NCBI RefSeq assembly: GCF_000247815.1
Contig: NC_021674.1
Coordinates: forward strand, 29,080,901-29,144,900
DNA from: Ficedula albicollis
Lineage: Eukaryota; Chordata; Aves; Passeriformes; Muscicapidae
Length of the DNA: 64,000 nucleotides
Direction: 5' to 3'
Shown here: one piece after another, positions 60,258 through 64,000 of the stretch
Position numbering within the stretch: the stretch's first letter is position 1
Layout of the letters: every line of letters begins with the position of its first letter
Program-made: the position numbers and the translations under genes
The notes under the pieces: model-generated
What the model was told of the DNA's origin: nothing
What the model saw: the letters and a program-made list of their open reading frames with translations, nothing else
Database searches by the model: none

Positions 60258-63200
60258 GATGAGGTTTAACACAGCTGGGAAAAGGACCCCGTGAGAGTGG
60301 CGGAACACGAAGGGCCTTAAGAAGCAAAGGGAGAAGTGAGGATGGAGCCTAAGAAAGCTAGGGAGGTTTTACTTCCTGAATATAAAATTACAGATTGACT
60401 TGGCAGATTTAGAAAAACTTTCCCTCTATACTGTTGTGTAAATAGCACACTGGAAGAACAGAAGGCTCTCATTCCTCCCTAAACCTGAACAGTGTAATTT
60501 GCACCTTGGTCACACGGGCAGATAGCTTGAACCTCAGCATGTGCCTGAGCATTAAAGCAGGAAAAAAAGAGGGACAGTGAGTGACAAAAGGACTTTTGTC
60601 TGGGTGCATAACCCATCGGTAGCACAGAAAGTATTCAGGCTCCCTGGTGTCCTCATCACTAAGTGGTGGTGCTACTCTGTGATTAGGGATCACCTTCAGT
60701 TTAAATGTTTAGGTGTTTGAAATGCCTCAAGTGTCTTAATGTTTGAAGGAATCCTGAGGTAGTCAGACCACTTTATCAATTCTGAGTATATTCTTACTTC
60801 CTCCCCAGGAGCTCTCTTATGATTGTGCTCCAAAGCCATCCTTTGAGGAGTCTCCAGAGCTATGTGGTTAGGTACAGGCCAGGACAGGGCTAAACCTTTA
60901 TTCTTAGCAAGCATGTAGTCTAGTAATGGAAAATGTAAAGATAAAAGCAACTGCCATTAGCACGTTTTCTTCCATATCATCACTTTGATGTTGAATTCAT
61001 TGTGGTTCAGAAAGAGCTGGGCTTGGTTGCTTTTCAAGGACATAATGAGCAGTGCCTAATATGCTCATTATGGTAACTGTTATCAGACATATTTCTGCAT
61101 CTGAGCATGTCATGACACCGCAGCCAGTCTTACATCCGTGTGAGGCAGACAGCTGCCAAGAAAACATCCTTAAAGTGTATGCATCTTTCCTGTGGGTGAA
61201 GTGGACACACACTGATCTCTCTTCCACTCCAACAGCTTCTACAGTCTCAGAAGTCTACTGCTCAATGCCTCCCTCTCCCCACAAGACCCTCATTAAGGTG
61301 TACACGTGCAGTGGCTTCAGGCCAGCCTTCTGCTCTGCACTCATTAGCTTATTCCAGTGCACCGGGATTGCACAGGTACACAGCAGATGCCATTATTTGA
61401 GTTGGCATTTACCAGCAATTAAAACACAATAACTATAGAGCTTGTCAAGACATTTTCTCTTTGTGGGATTGCTTGGGTTGTTTCCATATTATAAGTGAAA
61501 ATAGCTGCAATCCCTGTTGACAAACATTGACAACTAATCCACTAATTTCTTTACATCTGGAGGGTTTTTGAACTTCCCAAATCTCTGTCCATTTGCAATA
61601 TGTTTAACGGTATTTTGGAAAGGTTTTTCTTGACAGAAATGAATTATTTGTTACTTATCTGCTCCTACATTACTGATCCTAAATAGTACAAGTACAGAGT
61701 AGCTAAGTAATGCTGTTGTAAATCCAGCCTTTTAGGGTTTCCTTCTCTGGCAGTGAAGTGTTTGTGACTGGGTTGGCTTTACATCCCATCACAGATGTTG
61801 TGTAATATCACGTGTATTTTACCCCCCACAGCCTCTGAACAACCATCAGAGATGAGAGAGACTTATTTTATTCTTAATCAGAACGTACTTTGAGGCTGAT
61901 ATTTTTCTCTTCCATAGTCTTAAGTAATTTCCCACTGCCTCAGTCCTCGGTAAGAAATTTTGTCTTTGGGAGAAGTCAGACATCTTGTGATGCTAGGTAC
62001 AGAAAACTCACTGAGTGCTCCTCCAGGAAAGCTTTAGCACATGAAACTCACTACTAGAATTCCGACTGTCCTGAATTCAGCCAACCCTCATCACACTAGG
62101 ACAGGACTTATGCAATGCATTCTGTTTTTCTTTATCTGTTTCAGCCAATAAGACTGCTGAATATGAATTGCTTAATTGCTGCATTTGTAATCTAAGTGCA
62201 TCTAAGAAGGAATGAATGACACTCAAGCTGGACTTTAGAGCAGAGAGTCTCATTCAGCAGTTCTGAGATAACTGGAAATGAAAGCAGGAAGCTTCTTCAG
62301 CTCCATGGGATTTTCTGGTTGGGCCAGGAACAGAGACAGAGCTAAGAAAAATATGTTGTTTTTTTAAAAAAAGTAAGAAAATAAGATTACTCCTCACTTA
62401 TTTTAATTAAAGCACATTAAAGAGGCCCCTAGATCCAGCTGGATCCACTGAATTGTCATCTTCAGTTTCTCAGCATAACATCAGTGCTGCATCATTTATG
62501 GAGGTGTATTTGCTTAAGAGTTGTCCTCGTTAAAATTCAATTACATTGAAACTATATAATCCCTCATTGTAATAACCTGATAAAAAGCCCTTAACTGCCA
62601 CACCACGTGCCCACTTAGCAAGAAAATTAGCTCAGCAAAGCACATAGTCCTAATTTAGCAATTAGGGTGCAGTTTGTATCAGGCTATTTCAATAAGATTG
62701 GGAGGCAATTTACAAGGTAGTTTTGCTCATTGCCAACTATTAAAGGCATGTCAATAGTGAACAGAATCCACAGTGCACATCTGCATAGAAAATGTCTTCG
62801 TGCATTTCTGAGAATAAAAAAGCTATCATGGACAGGATCTTCTGTTTGTCGTGTATTTGCCTAATTGGTGTATTATGTTTTCTTTCTGTGTTAAAACATG
62901 AAGTGGATGTTTGTCACAAGAATGTATTATAAGCTGAACTGTGTTCTTACACTGGGGAATTGTCCTTGATTTTGAACTACTTGATTTTTTGAAAGCTTAG
63001 ATGTGGTTTTTAGGGTCAAATTCTCCTGAATGTACCTTAGAAATACTGAGTAGAATATAAGCATATTGACTGCAGAAGAATGAACTGTGGATTAAATGGG
63101 GTTCTGTTAGGATCTGCTTGTGGGTCTGGATGACTTTGACAGATTTACTAATCATAAGGAGATCATAGCCTATAGAGCTTTCCTCACCTTGACTTGATGG

Positions 63201-64000
63201 GGGAACTAACTTTTGTCTGTGCAATGAATTCTCATTTGTTGAAAGGTGATACCAATGCCATGAACTGTACTTCTATAAGGTCCAACAGAGTGGTATTGTT
63301 GACCTCATCTCTTCAGCTTTTATCACAGACCAGGTAACATAAAAGCACATCTGTTTGGCTTGCTCTCAGTATCCACACTATCAGCAGCAGTAGCTTTTAA
63401 TTAATGTGGTATATGTGAAGCAGTTGACCATTGCTACTCAAAGCCAAAAGATCTCCTTGAAACAGAGTTAGTGGTGAGTTCCCAAGGTTTTCAACACACA
63501 GAAGCCTACTAGTGCCCTTTGCAGGTGTAGTGGAGTAATAAGTTTCAAAGACCTTAGTTCAAGCTGGCTCCAGCACTCCAGCTGCAAATTGAGGAATTTT
63601 CAACTCAAGATTGATGGGGAAAAGTCCAAGGGGAAGCAATGATATCCTGGTATTTAGGATCTGGCTCCCAGAAAAGTCAACATTTACTTGGACTGGGCTC
63701 TGAGATGATCAAGACAAGCTGGTTATACAGTGTCTTTTCACTTTGTCTTTTATTAGGCTGTCCAGTAGATGGCTTCTTTCTTTGGCTTTTTGGCGGGGTT
63801 TCTTGATTGCTGACTTTTTAAACAATGTTTCATGATAAATTTCAAAAGCCCTTTCATGGGAGCCCGTCGATAGAAAAGAGTTCTTTCTCACTGGACCTGT
63901 TTCCAGCTCCACAGTATTGTAAGGAAGGCTTCAGGAATGAGGATACATTTCTGGGGTTATTTAAATCATTTTAAATTCATATTCCTTCTAGCTATCTTTC
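60258..64000. other. Unique DNA; possible conserved non-coding element near 62.4-63.0 kb
   Basis: No gene is supported. The block 62390-62960 is free of repeats, AT-rich, and dense in homeodomain-like motifs such as TTAATTAAAG and TAATTTAGCAATTAG. It looks to me like vertebrate conserved non-coding DNA, but this is by eye only. A minus-strand frame at 63709-63912 has a basic, somewhat protein-like composition and is discussed as a weak exon candidate. Confidence 0.4.

Overview
This window looks like gene-poor, non-coding DNA from a bird genome, most likely a songbird (passerine). The evidence is several 5'-truncated CR1 LINE fragments of avian type, two LTRs of endogenous-retrovirus type resembling families common in passerines, a low overall repeat load, and AT-rich unique sequence without any long open reading frame. 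All longer ORFs are chance readings except the polyproline/polyglycine frames, which come from two giant poly(C) tracts. No rRNA, tRNA, CRISPR array or bacterial or phage gene is present. The species and chromosome cannot be named from the sequence alone.

Layout. 1-6339: AT-rich unique DNA with a 61-bp and a 58-bp tandem duplication and a nested set of duplications at 4257-4872. 6340-6752: CR1 fragment on the minus strand. 6753-19834: unique DNA with 31-bp and 87-bp tandem duplications and a T/G-rich simple repeat. About 19835-20985: an LTR with an internal 247-bp duplication. 22492-22811: an identical 141-bp pair. 23074-27607: a 2267-bp segment present twice head to tail, each copy starting with a CR1 fragment. 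28078-30911: three more short tandem duplications. 36907-37009: the single best candidate for a coding exon, on the minus strand. About 37980-38346: CR1 fragment on the plus strand. 45227-46019: 781 C followed directly by 12 G. 51769-51970: a 101-bp tandem duplication. 57497-58991: a solo LTR with 5-bp target-site duplications, interrupted by 947 C. 60124-60257: a 67-bp tandem duplication. 62390-62960: unique sequence that resembles a conserved non-coding element.

The main message is structural. There are about a dozen independent local tandem duplications (units 31-2267 bp), concentrated in the first 31 kb, with divergence from 0 to about 7 percent, so they formed at different times. The two near-kilobase pure C runs are either real expanded homopolymers or, more likely, assembly or base-calling artefacts. 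No set of genes working together can be described. If the exon candidate is right, the window lies inside or beside a minus-strand gene with long introns.
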